Assembly: GCF_010233585.1 (NCBI RefSeq)
Contig: NZ_CP045997.1
Location: 8,394,149 to 8,458,148, forward strand
From: Spirosoma endbachense
GTDB lineage: Bacteria > Bacteroidota > Bacteroidia > Cytophagales > Spirosomataceae
Direction of reading: 5' to 3'
Length of the DNA: 64,000 nucleotides
Made by a program: the position numbers and the translations under genes
Notes under the pieces: generated by a model
Seen by the model: the letters and a program-made list of their open reading frames with translations, nothing else
The model's database searches: none
What the model was told of the DNA's origin: nothing
In this document: positions 52,065-63,200 of the stretch, piece by piece
How the letters are laid out: each line of letters opens with the position of its first letter
How positions within the stretch are numbered: position 1 is the stretch's first letter

Positions 52065-55000
52065 GTATGCAGTAAAGTGATCACAAATTCAGAATCCTGC
52101 CCTTCATGACTTTCCACGGTTAGTGTTCCCTCATGCCCCTTCGTGACAATGTCGTAACTCAGGCTCAGGCCCAATCCCGTGCCTTCACCGGTGGGTTTGG
52201 TCGTGAAAAAGGGCTGGAAAATTTTGGTCTTCACTGATTCAGGTATACCTGTTCCATTATCCTTCACCCGGATTTCGACTGAATTCACCAGCCGACGCGT
52301 GCTGACGGTGAGAGTGGGCAGATAATCCGCCGGAGTCCATTTCTGCTTTTCCTGAACGGCATAAAAGGCATTGTTGTACAGGTTCAGCAATACCTGCCCA
52401 ATGTCCTGAGCTACGACCTCGATTGGAGGTAAGTCAGAATTGAAGTGCGTAACGAGTTGACAGGTAAAAGCGGCTTCTTTGGCTCGTACTCCATGATAAG
52501 CCAGCCGCAAGTACTCATCCGCCAGTGTGTTAAGATTTGCAGGTTCTTTTTGGCCGGTGCTGGTACGGCTGTGTTCCAGCATGCCTTTGACAATAGCTGA
52601 AGCACGCCCGCCGTGGTGGGTGATCTTTTGCAGGTTTTGCTTTAAGTCGCTCAAAATTTCGGCTTCCAGTTCCGCATCCCGGTTGGGCATTTGTTGCTCC
52701 TCTTCCAGTTCGGCTACTAACTCCGCGCTAACCTCGGAGAAGTTGTTGACGAAATTCAGGGGGTTCTGAATTTCGTGGGCGATGCCAGCGGTGAGTTCAC
52801 CCAAACTCGCCATTTTCTCCTTCTGAATGAGTTGGGTTTGGGTAGCTCTCAGTTCGCTCAGTGTAGAATCGGCCAGCCGTTTGGCCGCTTCCAGCTGGGT
52901 AAAATCGTCATAGCGAGCGTAAGCCGTCGAAAAAGCATCCGCCAGCAGTTGTAACACGCTTAACTGGTCTTCGGTTAACGGACTCGTATCATTGCCCACA
53001 TACAGCATCCCCTGCATAAAGGGTAGTAAGTGCAGGTAGAGACTGGTTGGCCGATGGTCAGTCAGGTAAGCTTCGGGCGAAGAAATCACGCCCTGACGGA
53101 TGAGTACCTGGGCCTGCACTAACAAGTTAGCTTCATCCCAATGCGTTGTGTAGATTTGTTTGTTTCGCCAGTGAGGCAGTGCATCGGCCAAAAGGCCTGA
53201 TGTGGCAAAAGGTGTCTTGAAAGTAGCAATGGCATTTCCGTCCGGGCTGGATAAAAAGGTATGGATTTGCTCTTGTTGTTGGTCGATGATAAACACCCCG
53301 CAGCGAACAAAGGGGATGCCCAGAGTGGTAAGTTCCTGCCAGATCAGGGGCGGTATGCGGGTTAAATCCTGGGTAGTGCGCATGGACGCTATTTGGGCCC
53401 GCACCCGGTCTAGTGAGGCTGTTCGGACAGCTTCACGCGCCTGGGCTTCGGCTTTTTCTATGTCCATAAATCGGGTATAGGCCTGGTCAAATACGCGGGC
53501 AAAGCGTTTCAAGATGCTTAAATCTTGTTCTGAGTAGATCTTGCCTACATACGAATCAAGCATCAGGCATGTATATTTCTCAAAGGCAACATTGAGCGTA
53601 TACGATTCGGCTTCATAGATCAGTTGTTTTACCTCGTCGGGTAAATACCGATAATCCGTATGCGTGAAAAGCACCTTGAAATAGTTATTTTTTTCGTCAA
53701 ACGACAGGGATTGGGTAACGACATCCATCCCTTTCTCGGCTGCTTCATAAATGGCATTCGTAAAGGGATGGTCGAAATAGGGAACCTTAAAACAAGTGGC
53801 TTTTACCGTTTGGTTGGGATTAACGGTCCAGTGCACAGCCTCTCGTGCGTTTTCGGTATATAAGCCAATGATGGCGGCTCCATCAATGGTAATTTGAACT
53901 TGATTTAATTGCTGAAAGACTAAGGTAATCACCGCTTGTAACTCATTACTATGCTGCATCGCTAACGAACGGGAACGAACACGCTCCAAAGCGGTTTCTA
54001 GTTGAGCTTCTCTGGCCTGTGCTTCCGCTTTTTGCAGGTCCAGGAATCGCACATACGCTTGCTCAAACACCCGGGCGAAACGTCTTAAAATGTCATTCTC
54101 CTGTTCCGTGTACATTTTCCCCTGAAAGGAATCGATAAACAGGGACGAATGCTTTTCAATGGCGATTGAGTAAGCATAACCCGGACTGGCGAATATCCAC
54201 TGCTTTGTTGCTTCGGGCAAATACTGATAATCAGACACCCGAAGAATCTGCTCCCAATAACTATTTTTTTCGTCGAATGTAAGCGAATCAGCTACAAAAC
54301 CTAACCTATTCTCTCGGGCTTCCCAATAGCGGTTATTAGCAGGGTGGTCAATATAGGGCAACCGAAAGGAGGTAGCTTCCGATATACGGTCGGGGTTGGC
54401 AGTCCAATGGATGACATCTCTGGAGCCTTCACTAAGTAAAGCAATCACGGCGGAACCGTCAGTAATGGCAATATCTAATTGGTTTAGTTGGTTAAAAACC
54501 AGGACAATGACCTGCTTTAACTCCTCACTTGAATGCATGGCTAAGGAGCGGGACCGGACTCGTTCCAGAGCCGCTTCCACGACCAGTTCCTGATTTTTAT
54601 GGCTTAGCTCGGCGGTTCGGGCCTCCACCTGCCGTTCGAGGATTTCATTTTGGGTCAAGAGAATCTGTTGCTTTTCTGCTGACAGTTCTTCAACCTCAAC
54701 TACACGCTTCCGCAAGGTATGCGCGGTGCGGGCAAATTCACTGGCCAGAAATAAACTATACCCGATGGGTAAAACAAAAGACCCAATCGAAACAAAAATG
54801 TAAGCTAAAAAGCCCTGACCTGCCAACCGCAACGCTAGAGATGGGAGAAAAAAAACAGAGAAAATCAGAAGAGTCAGGAAGAGTGTCCGCCCCCCGGCCT
54901 GACGGGTCTTCATTCCGTACCAATACTGCCGCAACTGATCCAGGGTGGCGAGTAAGTAAAATCCTGTATTGACCATCCAGGCATCCTTGTAAAACAACAA

Positions 55001-55909
55001 CATAGCCGGAATGGTGAGTATACCATACCCAACCAGACCGTAAAAGGCCCACCCTTTGGGTCTGTTATAGAGCCCGTATGTACCTATCAGCTGAAACAGA
55101 ATAAAGATATTGATCAGCGCATAACCCACTAAGAAGCAGAATGCATCAAAGGACGTTGAGGTAGGGCGGAGTCGGAGCAGAAAAAAAATATAGGCGATTA
55201 ATTGACCGATCGCATATAACCCAAAGAAAAGGTAGGGCTTACGCGTGTTGAACGAGAAATAGAAGAACAGAAATGTAACACCCAGTAATAAATAAAGAGA
55301 TGACAGCACAAAATGCAGTATGAATGGAATAAGGGTGCCATTTAACTGGTCGATATGAGCCTGATTGCTGGATTGAAGCTGGAGAGCCAGACACGGATTA
55401 CTCCAGCCATCAATATTATGATAAAAATTGGTAGTTGTAAATGAATACCGTATGGCGAGTTGGTGAGTATACTGACCATTGAGTTGAAAACTATACACTT
55501 CTCCTTTTAGATTGGCGGTTTGCTCCTGTTCTGGAACATTACTCACCACACCAAATTGGTAAATCACTTGCCCATCCAGGTAAATTTCCGAAGCCCCTAC
55601 CTGCCGAATAGCCAGTGCCAGTGCCTGCTGCAAGATGGTAGAGTCGACCTGTAGTTTGAGCCTAAACCAGCCCAATTGGGCTTGTCGTACCTGTGGAAGG
55701 TCGTGAATATCCAGTGCTGGATTAATCGCTTGCCACTTTGCGTCGTCAAAGTCCGATTTTGCCCATTCGGGATTATCCCCTGCGTGCCACCTCCAGCCTT
55801 TATCGAGCAATACGCCCTTTGGAGGTAGGCTGTCGATGCGAAAAACGGGCTGGGCTAAACCGGCCGAAGTGGATAATCCCAGCAGCAGTAACCAAAAGAA
55901 GTAGTTCAT
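52061..55909 (-). CDS. Sensor histidine kinase, 7TM type with GAF-like repeats
   Basis: From ATG 55909 (MNYFFWLLLLGLSTSAGLAQ) the protein has 1282 residues; the frame also opens at a TTG (55921), less likely. Order: signal peptide, galactose-binding-like periplasmic domain (about 25-180), seven membrane segments (about 195-390), coiled coil, two near-identical GAF-like units (each starting ALERVRSRSLAM and running through ...FDEKNNYF...), a third diverged unit, HisKA with H1045 in AGIAHEIQNPLNF, and HATPase_c (VKDNGTGIPESVKTKIF; GEGTGLGLSLSYDIV). The kinase lacks a receiver domain; a receiver remnant lies just behind it. It probably reads an extracellular ligand through the 7TM unit. Confidence 0.9.
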   Translation of the reverse strand: MNYFFWLLLLGLSTSAGLAQPVFRIDSLPPKGVLLDKGWRWHAGDNPEWAKSDFDDAKWQAINPALDIHDLPQVRQAQLGWFRLKLQVDSTILQQALALAIRQVGASEIYLDGQVIYQFGVVSNVPEQEQTANLKGEVYSFQLNGQYTHQLAIRYSFTTTNFYHNIDGWSNPCLALQLQSSNQAHIDQLNGTLIPFILHFVLSSLYLLLGVTFLFFYFSFNTRKPYLFFGLYAIGQLIAYIFFLLRLRPTSTSFDAFCFLVGYALINIFILFQLIGTYGLYNRPKGWAFYGLVGYGILTIPAMLLFYKDAWMVNTGFYLLATLDQLRQYWYGMKTRQAGGRTLFLTLLIFSVFFLPSLALRLAGQGFLAYIFVSIGSFVLPIGYSLFLASEFARTAHTLRKRVVEVEELSAEKQQILLTQNEILERQVEARTAELSHKNQELVVEAALERVRSRSLAMHSSEELKQVIVLVFNQLNQLDIAITDGSAVIALLSEGSRDVIHWTANPDRISEATSFRLPYIDHPANNRYWEARENRLGFVADSLTFDEKNSYWEQILRVSDYQYLPEATKQWIFASPGYAYSIAIEKHSSLFIDSFQGKMYTEQENDILRRFARVFEQAYVRFLDLQKAEAQAREAQLETALERVRSRSLAMQHSNELQAVITLVFQQLNQVQITIDGAAIIGLYTENAREAVHWTVNPNQTVKATCFKVPYFDHPFTNAIYEAAEKGMDVVTQSLSFDEKNNYFKVLFTHTDYRYLPDEVKQLIYEAESYTLNVAFEKYTCLMLDSYVGKIYSEQDLSILKRFARVFDQAYTRFMDIEKAEAQAREAVRTASLDRVRAQIASMRTTQDLTRIPPLIWQELTTLGIPFVRCGVFIIDQQQEQIHTFLSSPDGNAIATFKTPFATSGLLADALPHWRNKQIYTTHWDEANLLVQAQVLIRQGVISSPEAYLTDHRPTSLYLHLLPFMQGMLYVGNDTSPLTEDQLSVLQLLADAFSTAYARYDDFTQLEAAKRLADSTLSELRATQTQLIQKEKMASLGELTAGIAHEIQNPLNFVNNFSEVSAELVAELEEEQQMPNRDAELEAEILSDLKQNLQKITHHGGRASAIVKGMLEHSRTSTGQKEPANLNTLADEYLRLAYHGVRAKEAAFTCQLVTHFNSDLPPIEVVAQDIGQVLLNLYNNAFYAVQEKQKWTPADYLPTLTVSTRRLVNSVEIRVKDNGTGIPESVKTKIFQPFFTTKPTGEGTGLGLSLSYDIVTKGHEGTLTVESHEGQDSEFVITLLHT

Positions 55910-55921
55910 GTGGACTGTCAA

Positions 55922-56425
55922 CCGGACGATGTGGCCAATTGACCAATACGGATTGGGTGTCGATTAACAAGGCGTCGAGCAGGCGATTGGGGAGTTAACC
56001 AATCGATGAATGACTACTGGCTGCTAGTGACATGAGAATGACCAACCAGAAGCTCTATTGGGATGGATTAGCCTGAGCAGGCGATTCATCCTGACGTTGA
56101 ATAGAATCAAATATATTGAAAATAAAAGAATTAGCCATTAGGTTCCGATTTTGGGCGACAGGCCGATCGGTTTGCTGTTGTGACCCCAATATTGAGGAAG
56201 ATCTGGCAATAAGGCTATCGATTTTATGCCAACTCTGATCGAGTTTGGGCCATGGGTTCCTGTGAGATACTCCCTAAAGGAGATTTTCCCAACGCAAAGT
56301 CGTTTATCGAGTTGTTGAACCTCTTGCATAGTGAACGTATCTGGTAAAAGGTGGTCAGCCCAACTCCTAAAAGTCCCTATGCGTTCCTTAATCCCCCAGC
56401 TACTTATTTTCACTATTTTTACCCT
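55922..56425. other. 504-bp gap between the divergent kinase and AraC genes
   Basis: No convincing gene; a 97-codon frame on the minus strand (56138-56431) has no known features. An inverted repeat CGATTGG...CCAATCG (55984-55990 and 55999-56005) is the only clear structure, placed upstream of the kinase gene. Confidence 0.45.
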
Positions 56426-57283
56426 ATGCAAGACATCGAATCACTTCTCATTCTCAACCGACAAAACAACAAACTCGCTATCCGTCTTATCTCGCCTACC
56501 TTCGGTCATGTTCCGTCCGAAATCGCCGATCGATACGGCCTTACCCACCGCAAACCTTACTACTTTTTTCTCTTTCTGCGAGAAGGTCGGACCCAGCATG
56601 GTGTTGATCTCCAGCAATTCGATCTAAAAAGCAATGAACTCCTGTTCATTCTGCCTCATCAAATCCACCGGCTTCCTACGACCAAAGAAGGCACTGACTA
56701 CTTCAAGCTCGGTTTTGATGAAAATTGCCTGTCCCTATTGCCTAAACAATATCCCTTTCTCATTAATCCATTCAACAATCAGAAAATACAATTCACTCCA
56801 TCAACTGCCGCCAGACTAAAATCCATCTTCGACATTCTTCTCGACTTATTAAGCGCAGTGGATACCGATCCCGAGCTCATCCTGGCTCACCTCAATAGCT
56901 TGTTAACCGAAATCAACACCGCTTATTTTTCAATCGACAAAAATCCCGCCGACGACAAACTTTCCCATTACATCCGGTTCAAACTTTTTGTCGAGAACAA
57001 CCTCACCGAGCATACAACCGTCCATGAAATCGCGGAACAACTCGCCCTCAACACCAACAGTTTATATACCCTTGTTAAACACTATTCCGGCCTTTCTCCC
57101 AAAGAATTCATTACCAACCGGCTCATACTGGAAGCAAAACGTCGGCTCTATTATGCTGAAAGTTCCATTAAGGAGCTAGCCTATGACCTGGGTTTCAACG
57201 ATCCTGAATACTTCTCCCGTTTGTTTAAAAAAGTAACTGGCCAGACAATAGCCACCTTCGTTCAGGATTTGTCAGGGAACTAA
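56426..57283 (+). CDS. AraC-family transcriptional regulator
   Basis: From ATG 56426 (MQDIESLLILNRQNNKLAIR) the protein has 285 residues; an upstream in-frame ATG at 56351 adds 25 residues unlike the family. The N-terminal half is a cupin-like sensing domain; the C-terminal AraC domain shows the two HTH motifs (TVHEIAEQLALNTNSLYTLV and IKELAYDLGFNDPEYFSRLF) and the K-x-x-G-x-T-I tail. It lies 63 bp before an aldo/keto reductase gene, its likely target. Confidence 0.88.
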   Translation: MQDIESLLILNRQNNKLAIRLISPTFGHVPSEIADRYGLTHRKPYYFFLFLREGRTQHGVDLQQFDLKSNELLFILPHQIHRLPTTKEGTDYFKLGFDENCLSLLPKQYPFLINPFNNQKIQFTPSTAARLKSIFDILLDLLSAVDTDPELILAHLNSLLTEINTAYFSIDKNPADDKLSHYIRFKLFVENNLTEHTTVHEIAEQLALNTNSLYTLVKHYSGLSPKEFITNRLILEAKRRLYYAESSIKELAYDLGFNDPEYFSRLFKKVTGQTIATFVQDLSGN

Positions 57284-57346
57284 TACGATTTGTCCGGCTC
57301 CTTTCCTGAGGTTCTCTGGACCTTTGCTCTTCTAATAAATACGCAA

Positions 57347-58339
57347 ATGATTAACAGAAAACTAGGAACAAACGGCCCTCATGTATCGGCAGTAGGGTTA
57401 GGCTGCATGGGCATGTCGGGGGCCTACGGACAATCTGACGATACAGAGTCCATCGCCACCATCGAACGAGCCCTTGAACTCGGACACAACTTTTTAGACA
57501 CGGCCGATTACTACCGCGTAGGCCATAACGAAGAGCTGATCGCCCAGGCCATCAAAGGCAAACGCGATAAAGCCTTCCTCTCGGTAAAAACGGGTCAACT
57601 GGTAGCTCCCGGACCTAGCAAATCGATGGGGCCCGGCCCGGTAAGTGGTCATCCTGATTACATTCGCAATGCTGTCTTTTACAGTCTCCAGCGTCTGAAA
57701 ACGGATTACATCGATCTCTATACCCTTGCACGGGTCGACCCCAATGTCCCAATAGAAGATACGATCGGCGCACTGGCCGATCTCATTGACAAGGGCATTG
57801 TTCGTTACATTGGTCTCTCGGAAGCATCGGCAGCGTCTATTCGTAAGGCGGCTGCTGTACATTCCATCACGGCACTACAAATCGAGTACTCGCTCTGGAC
57901 GCGCGATATTGAAGCCGAAGTTCTTCCTGCCATCCGCGAATTGGGTATTGGTCTGGTAGCCTATGCCCCGCTAAGCCGAGGCTTTTTAAGCGGTGAAATC
58001 AGAACGCCCGACGATCTCAAAGACAGTCGTGTACACATGCCCCGCTACCAGGGTGAGAACTTTTACAAAAATCTTGAGCTGGTTGAAAAGATCAAGACGC
58101 TGGCCGCCGAAAAAGGGTGCACTCCAGCTCAGTTGGCGATTGCCTGGGTGCTGGCCCAGGGTGACGATATCATTACCATCCCCGGCTCTAAACGCATCAG
58201 CCATCTCGAAGAAAACATGGCCGCCGAAAACGTACAGCTCACCAGAGAAGATCTGGAAAGCATTGAAGCGATCATGCCCGCCGGAATCGTCTCCGGCACC
58301 CGCTACCCCGAAAGGTTCTTAAATGCCTTAAACCAATGA
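57347..58339 (+). CDS. Aldo/keto reductase
   Basis: From ATG 57347 ([20 protein letters not shown]) the protein has 330 residues; the frame opens earlier at 57290 but the family starts at INRKLG. AKR features: [20 protein letters not shown] with catalytic Asp and Tyr, FLSVKTG with catalytic Lys, and [17 protein letters not shown], then [16 protein letters not shown]. The fourth catalytic residue, His in the usual Q-H-R-x-D-P motif, is Ala here ([10 protein letters not shown]). A subgroup of AKR proteins naturally has Ala there, so this may not mean loss of function. Substrate unknown. Confidence 0.9.
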   Translation: MINRKLGTNGPHVSAVGLGCMGMSGAYGQSDDTESIATIERALELGHNFLDTADYYRVGHNEELIAQAIKGKRDKAFLSVKTGQLVAPGPSKSMGPGPVSGHPDYIRNAVFYSLQRLKTDYIDLYTLARVDPNVPIEDTIGALADLIDKGIVRYIGLSEASAASIRKAAAVHSITALQIEYSLWTRDIEAEVLPAIRELGIGLVAYAPLSRGFLSGEIRTPDDLKDSRVHMPRYQGENFYKNLELVEKIKTLAAEKGCTPAQLAIAWVLAQGDDIITIPGSKRISHLEENMAAENVQLTREDLESIEAIMPAGIVSGTRYPERFLNALNQ

Positions 58340-58465
58340 ACGTTCATCGAATAATGACGGGATAGCCGTGCATTAATCGTAACCATAAGTGATCCCGAAA
58401 TTCGGAATGACTCATGGCTTTGCTTACGACCGGTGGCGATTTCCAGTAGTTCTACGCTATAATTA

Positions 58466-59881
58466 ATGACTGATTATGAGTTGATTTGTCCAGACAATAC
58501 GCTAACAGACAGACATATGGCAAACCTATCCGCAGCCGTAGCTACCCTCCCTAATGACCAATCGCCCGTGTTGTATAAACCCGTGGCTCAGAGTGAACGA
58601 ATCAAAACCATCGACATTCTGCGGGGCGTGGCACTACTAGGCATTTTGCTGATGAATATTCCTGGTTTTGCTATGCCGGATCGCTTTACGGACGCTTTTC
58701 GCAATGATCCGGAAAATATCAATTATCGGTTCCATTTTTTTATTACGGTTCTGTTTGAAGGAAAAATGCGGGCCTTGTTTTCAATGGTATTTGGCGCTGG
58801 CGTACTCATTTTTACGACCCGTAAAGAGCAGGCCGGCGCAGGAAAATGGGCTGTAACCGGTCTTTATTACCGGCGAATGGGCTGGCTGATTCTCTTCGGG
58901 TTAATTCATGCTCATGTACTGCTCTGGCTAGGTGATATCCTTTATATTTATGGTGTCTGCGCGCTTATTTTATACTGGTTCAGGAAATTAAAACCATCCT
59001 GGTTACTGGGCATTGCCCTGGCGCTGGGAAGTTTCGATGCCATTACCGGCCAGTTGTTCTATCATCATATTCGTGAGCAACGCCTGGCTTATCTGGACGT
59101 TGTAGCCGCTGAAAAACTGAATAAACCGCTAACGAAAACGCAACAGGAGGCTAAAACCGCCTGGCTTGAAACAGCGAAGGAGTTTATTCCAGACAAAGCG
59201 GAAATCGACAAAAACACGCGGCTAATGCGGGGGAATTATACCGAAGTCGCCAGCCACGTTCGACCATTTGCCTTTAAAATAGAAACCAATTACCTGATTT
59301 TATCCATTTGGGATGCTCTCGGCCTCATGTTACTGGGAATGGCTCTGTTTAAATGGGGCTTTTTAACCGGACAACTCCCCCGTCGAGTCTACTGGCGCTT
59401 GTTGACAGTAGGCTATAGTCTGGGCATTCCTATTGTCATATTCAGTTGGTGGTATGGCCATCAGTTTCCGAACACGACTGCTTTTTTAGATTCGCAACCG
59501 GTATCGATCAGTAGCCTGTTATACCCTATTCAGCGGATGTTACTGGTTATTGCCCATGTCAGTGTGCTCATTTTGCTGATTCAGGCTGGAGTGGCCAAGG
59601 GTGTTTTTCGAGCGTTGGGTGCTGTAGGACAAATGGCTTTCAGCAATTACATTCTTCATACAATTCTTTGCACCCTTATTTTCTTTGGCTATGGGCTGGG
59701 TTATTTTGGCCATTTACAATACTACCAGTTGTATGCAGTGGTGCTGGGAATCTGGACTGTCAACATTCTCTTTAGCTTATTGTGGTTGCAACGGTTCCAG
59801 TTTGGCCCGCTTGAGTGGGTCTGGCGTAGTCTGACCTACTGGAAAAGGCAGCCATTACGTCGGTCCGTAGAAATAGAGTGA
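58466..59881 (+). CDS. DUF418-family membrane protein
   Basis: This 471-residue protein has the DUF418 pattern: SERIKTIDILRGVALLGILL near the N-terminus, then about ten membrane segments, a soluble loop (about 205-265), and the C-terminal W-x-x-x-F-x-x-G-P-x-E-W-x-W-R motif (LQRFQFGPLEWVWRSLTYWK). Proteins of this group resemble membrane acyltransferases such as heparan-alpha-glucosaminide acetyltransferase. The start at 58466 or at an internal ATG (58517, MANLSAAVATLPNDQS) cannot be decided. A strong terminator follows at 59910. Confidence 0.82.
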   Translation: MTDYELICPDNTLTDRHMANLSAAVATLPNDQSPVLYKPVAQSERIKTIDILRGVALLGILLMNIPGFAMPDRFTDAFRNDPENINYRFHFFITVLFEGKMRALFSMVFGAGVLIFTTRKEQAGAGKWAVTGLYYRRMGWLILFGLIHAHVLLWLGDILYIYGVCALILYWFRKLKPSWLLGIALALGSFDAITGQLFYHHIREQRLAYLDVVAAEKLNKPLTKTQQEAKTAWLETAKEFIPDKAEIDKNTRLMRGNYTEVASHVRPFAFKIETNYLILSIWDALGLMLLGMALFKWGFLTGQLPRRVYWRLLTVGYSLGIPIVIFSWWYGHQFPNTTAFLDSQPVSISSLLYPIQRMLLVIAHVSVLILLIQAGVAKGVFRALGAVGQMAFSNYILHTILCTLIFFGYGLGYFGHLQYYQLYAVVLGIWTVNILFSLLWLQRFQFGPLEWVWRSLTYWKRQPLRRSVEIE

Positions 59882-59909
59882 TTATTCGAACAGGTGTTCT
59901 AGCTTATTC

Positions 59910-59945
59910 AGGTGCCAGATTTAACCGATCTGGCACCTTTTTTTG
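59910..59945 (+). terminator. Terminator after the DUF418 gene
   Basis: AGGTGCCAGAT (59910-59920) pairs perfectly with ATCTGGCACCT (59928-59938) with a 7-nt loop, followed by a run of seven T. This is a textbook intrinsic terminator about 30 bp after the stop codon. Confidence 0.9.
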
Positions 59946-60211
59946 TTCGCTATCGGTAGAAAATGTATAAAATACACATTAATAAGCAGTGGAAGTGGCA
60001 AAATGAGCCCTTAGATACTAAGCATTTTTACTGACTTTTTAGCGTAAGTAGATCATGCATAAGGTGTTGTAACAAAACCGTTGCTGATTAATTCTCTCTT
60101 AAAACCAACAGGCTAAAGACCGAAAAGTATCAGACAAATTCGTAACTTTTAGGATCGAATACCGCAGTATGTGATGTATTCTGGAAAAAGTTGGGCAAAA
60201 TCCTACTGATT

Positions 60212-60235
60212 GTTCAGGTATAGGAAAATCTGAAC
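60212..60235. promoter_or_regulatory. Inverted repeat before the RND efflux gene
   Basis: GTTCAG (60212-60217) and CTGAAC (60230-60235) are inverted with a 12-nt spacer, 30 bp before the RND start codon. The size and position would suit a repressor; no promoter box adjoins it and no regulator gene is adjacent. Confidence 0.4.
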
Positions 60236-60265
60236 GTAAAACCATTTAACTAGCTCAGTCGAGTA

Positions 60266-63200
60266 ATGAATTTAATACGATCCGCGTTACGAAAGCCAAT
60301 TACGATTCTGGTTTTAGTAGCTAGCTTATTCTTCTTCGGTATAAATGCAGTCCGTAACATCAAGATTGATATTTTCCCGAACCTGAATCTGCCAGTTATT
60401 TACATATCCCAGCCATTTGGCGGCTACACGCCCAATCAGATGGAGTCGTTTTTCGGGAAACAATATGTAAACCTGCTGCTTTATGTGTCGGGGGTAAAAA
60501 GTATTGAGAGTAAAAATATTCAAGGCATAACCTTACTGAAATTATCCTTTTACGAAGGTACCAATATGGCGCAGGCAGCTGCCGAAGTATCTGCCTATTC
60601 CAACCGGGCACAGTCTAGTTTCCCACCCGGTTCGCAACCGCCGTTTATTCTGCGTTTCGACGCGTCGACCTTACCGGTAGGGCAATTGGTATTGAGTAGT
60701 CCGAAGCGTAGTAACAATGAATTGCAGGATCTGGCCAACGTATACATCCGTTCTGGTTTCACATCCATTCCGGGGTTGGTGTCACCCGCTCCATTTGGGG
60801 GTAACTCCCGGTCCATTGTCATTAAAGCTGACCCTGAATTACTGCGTGCCCACAATCTGACTCCCGACCAGTTGGTGGCTGCCCTACGGATCAATAACCA
60901 GGCAACACCGGCAGGAAACGTGCGTATTGGCGACCTGAACTATTTTACGCCAGCTAACACGACAGTCAAGAATATTGAAGACTTCGGTAATATCCCGCTC
61001 TATACCGGAACGGTTCAAAACCTGTTTCTGAAAGACGTAGCCACCATTGAAGATGGAGCCGATATTACGCAGGGTTATGTATTGGTTAACGGGAAACGAT
61101 CCGTCTATTTACCCATTACTAAATCGGCGGATGCCTCTACCTGGGAGGTCGTACAAAACCTGAAAGCCTCACTGCCTCGTTTTCAGGCCCTGTTGCCGGA
61201 AGATGTAACGCTGACCTATACGTTCGACCAATCGGTCTATGTGATCAATGCCGTGGAGAGTCTGATGACCGAAGGCGCTATTGGGGCGATCCTGACCGGC
61301 TTAATGGTCCTGCTGTTTCTGGGCGATGTACGGGGTGCGCTGATTGTGATCATAACCATTCCGACCTGTATCATTTCGGGGGTTTTGTTCCTGTCGTTAT
61401 TTGGCCAGACCATCAACATTATGACGTTGAGCGGCCTTTCGCTCGCTATTGGTATTCTGGTCGATGAAAGTACCGTAACGATTGAGAACATCCACCAGCA
61501 TATGGATATGGGGAAACCCAAAGCCCTGGCTATTTGGGATGCCTGTAAGGAAATAGCCTTTTCCAAACTCCTGATTCTGTTTTGTATCCTGGCCGTATTT
61601 GCTCCCGCGTTTACGATGTCGGGCATTCCGGGCGCGTTGTTTTTACCGCTTGCCCTGGCCATTGGTTTTTCAATGATCACGTCTTATGTGATGGCCCAAA
61701 CGCTGGTGCCCGTACTGGCCAACTGGATGATGAAAGAACACCATCCTGTCAGCAATGGGAAAGCGACAAAGCAGGATCTCGTAAAAGGGAAACTGATCAA
61801 ATCAAATGGCAGATCAGGGTCGAACGGACACGATGAACACGATGATCTGCTACAGGAAAAGAAGAAACTGGCGCATCGGGTCGACCTCGACAACAACGGC
61901 AAAATCAGCTACTTTGAGCGCGTTCGGGCGCGGTTTGTGCGGTTCATCGGGCGGATGCTTCCCTACCGGAAACCTATCGTTCTGGTTTATGTTGTCGGGT
62001 CGATAGGGATTGCTTTTCTGCTGATCACATCCATTGGGCGTGATGTGTTGCCGAAAGTAAGTGGCGGACAGTTTCAGGTTCGGTTGCGTAATCCAGATGG
62101 AACACGGCTCGAAAAAACCGAAGGGACCATGCTCAAAACCATTGATGTGCTGAATAAACTGGTCGGTAAAGAAAACATCGAGATTACCTCGGCCATGGTT
62201 GGGATGCACGGGGCTCAGTTTTCGACGAGCCCGATCTATCTCTTTATGGCCGGACCACAGGAAGGAGTTTTACAGGTAAGCCTGAAAGAAGATTACGATG
62301 TTGATCTGGATGAATTGAAGGATAAATTCAGGGCCAGCATGAAAAAGGACCTACCTGAAGTAAAGCTGTCGTTTGAGCCGATAGAATTAACCGACAAGAT
62401 TCTTAGCCAGGGGTCGCCAACACCTATTGAGGTAAAGCTTTCGGGTAAAAACAAACAGCAAAACGAAGAGTACGCCAATAAAGTAATTGCCAAGCTGAAC
62501 AAGATTCCATACCTGCGCGATGTTCAGATTGGTCAGGCCACTAAATACCCCGCCATTAACGTAACCATTGACCGGACACGGGCGGCTCAGTTAGGAACCG
62601 ATATATCCGCTATTTCACGGTCATTGATTGCCGCTACCTCGTCGTCGCGCTATACCGAGAAAAGCGTATGGATTGACCCAAAATCGAGCCAGACCTATAC
62701 GGTGCAGGTCCAGGTACCTGAAAACCAGATGACCAGCGTCAATGATTTGGGCGAAATACCCGTTTCACCGAATGCCAACCGCCCAATTCTGAGTGATGTG
62801 GCTACCCTGCAAAAAGGAACGACCTACGGCGAAAACGACAATGTTGGTGCCATTCCGGTTTTGTCGGTAACGGCCAATCTCAACGACATCGATTTAGGAA
62901 CAGCGGCCCGTGATGTCCAGAAAGCCATTGACTCGCTGGGTGAATTGCCCCGGGGATTAACGGTAAAGATGCAGGGCCTGACGCAGGTGTTAATTGACAC
63001 ACTCGATAGCCTGCAAACGGGGTTGTTTACGGCCATCGTCGTCATTTTTCTGATGCTGGCGGCTAACTTCCAGTCATTCAAGGTTTCGCTGGTTGTGTTG
63101 TGCACGGTTCCCGCCGTTTTGGTCGGTTCGTTGGTCTTATTGATGCTGACCGGCTCAACGCTCAATCTACAATCTTACATGGGTATGATCATGTCGGTCG

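Noticed and set aside
56138..56431. 97-codon frame opposite the AraC gene leader
   Set aside because: No similarity to known proteins and it overlaps the AraC promoter region.
58392..58409. CCGAA-A-TTCGG as an operator before the DUF418 gene
   Set aside because: Arms are only 5 bp and no promoter box adjoins, so chance is likely.
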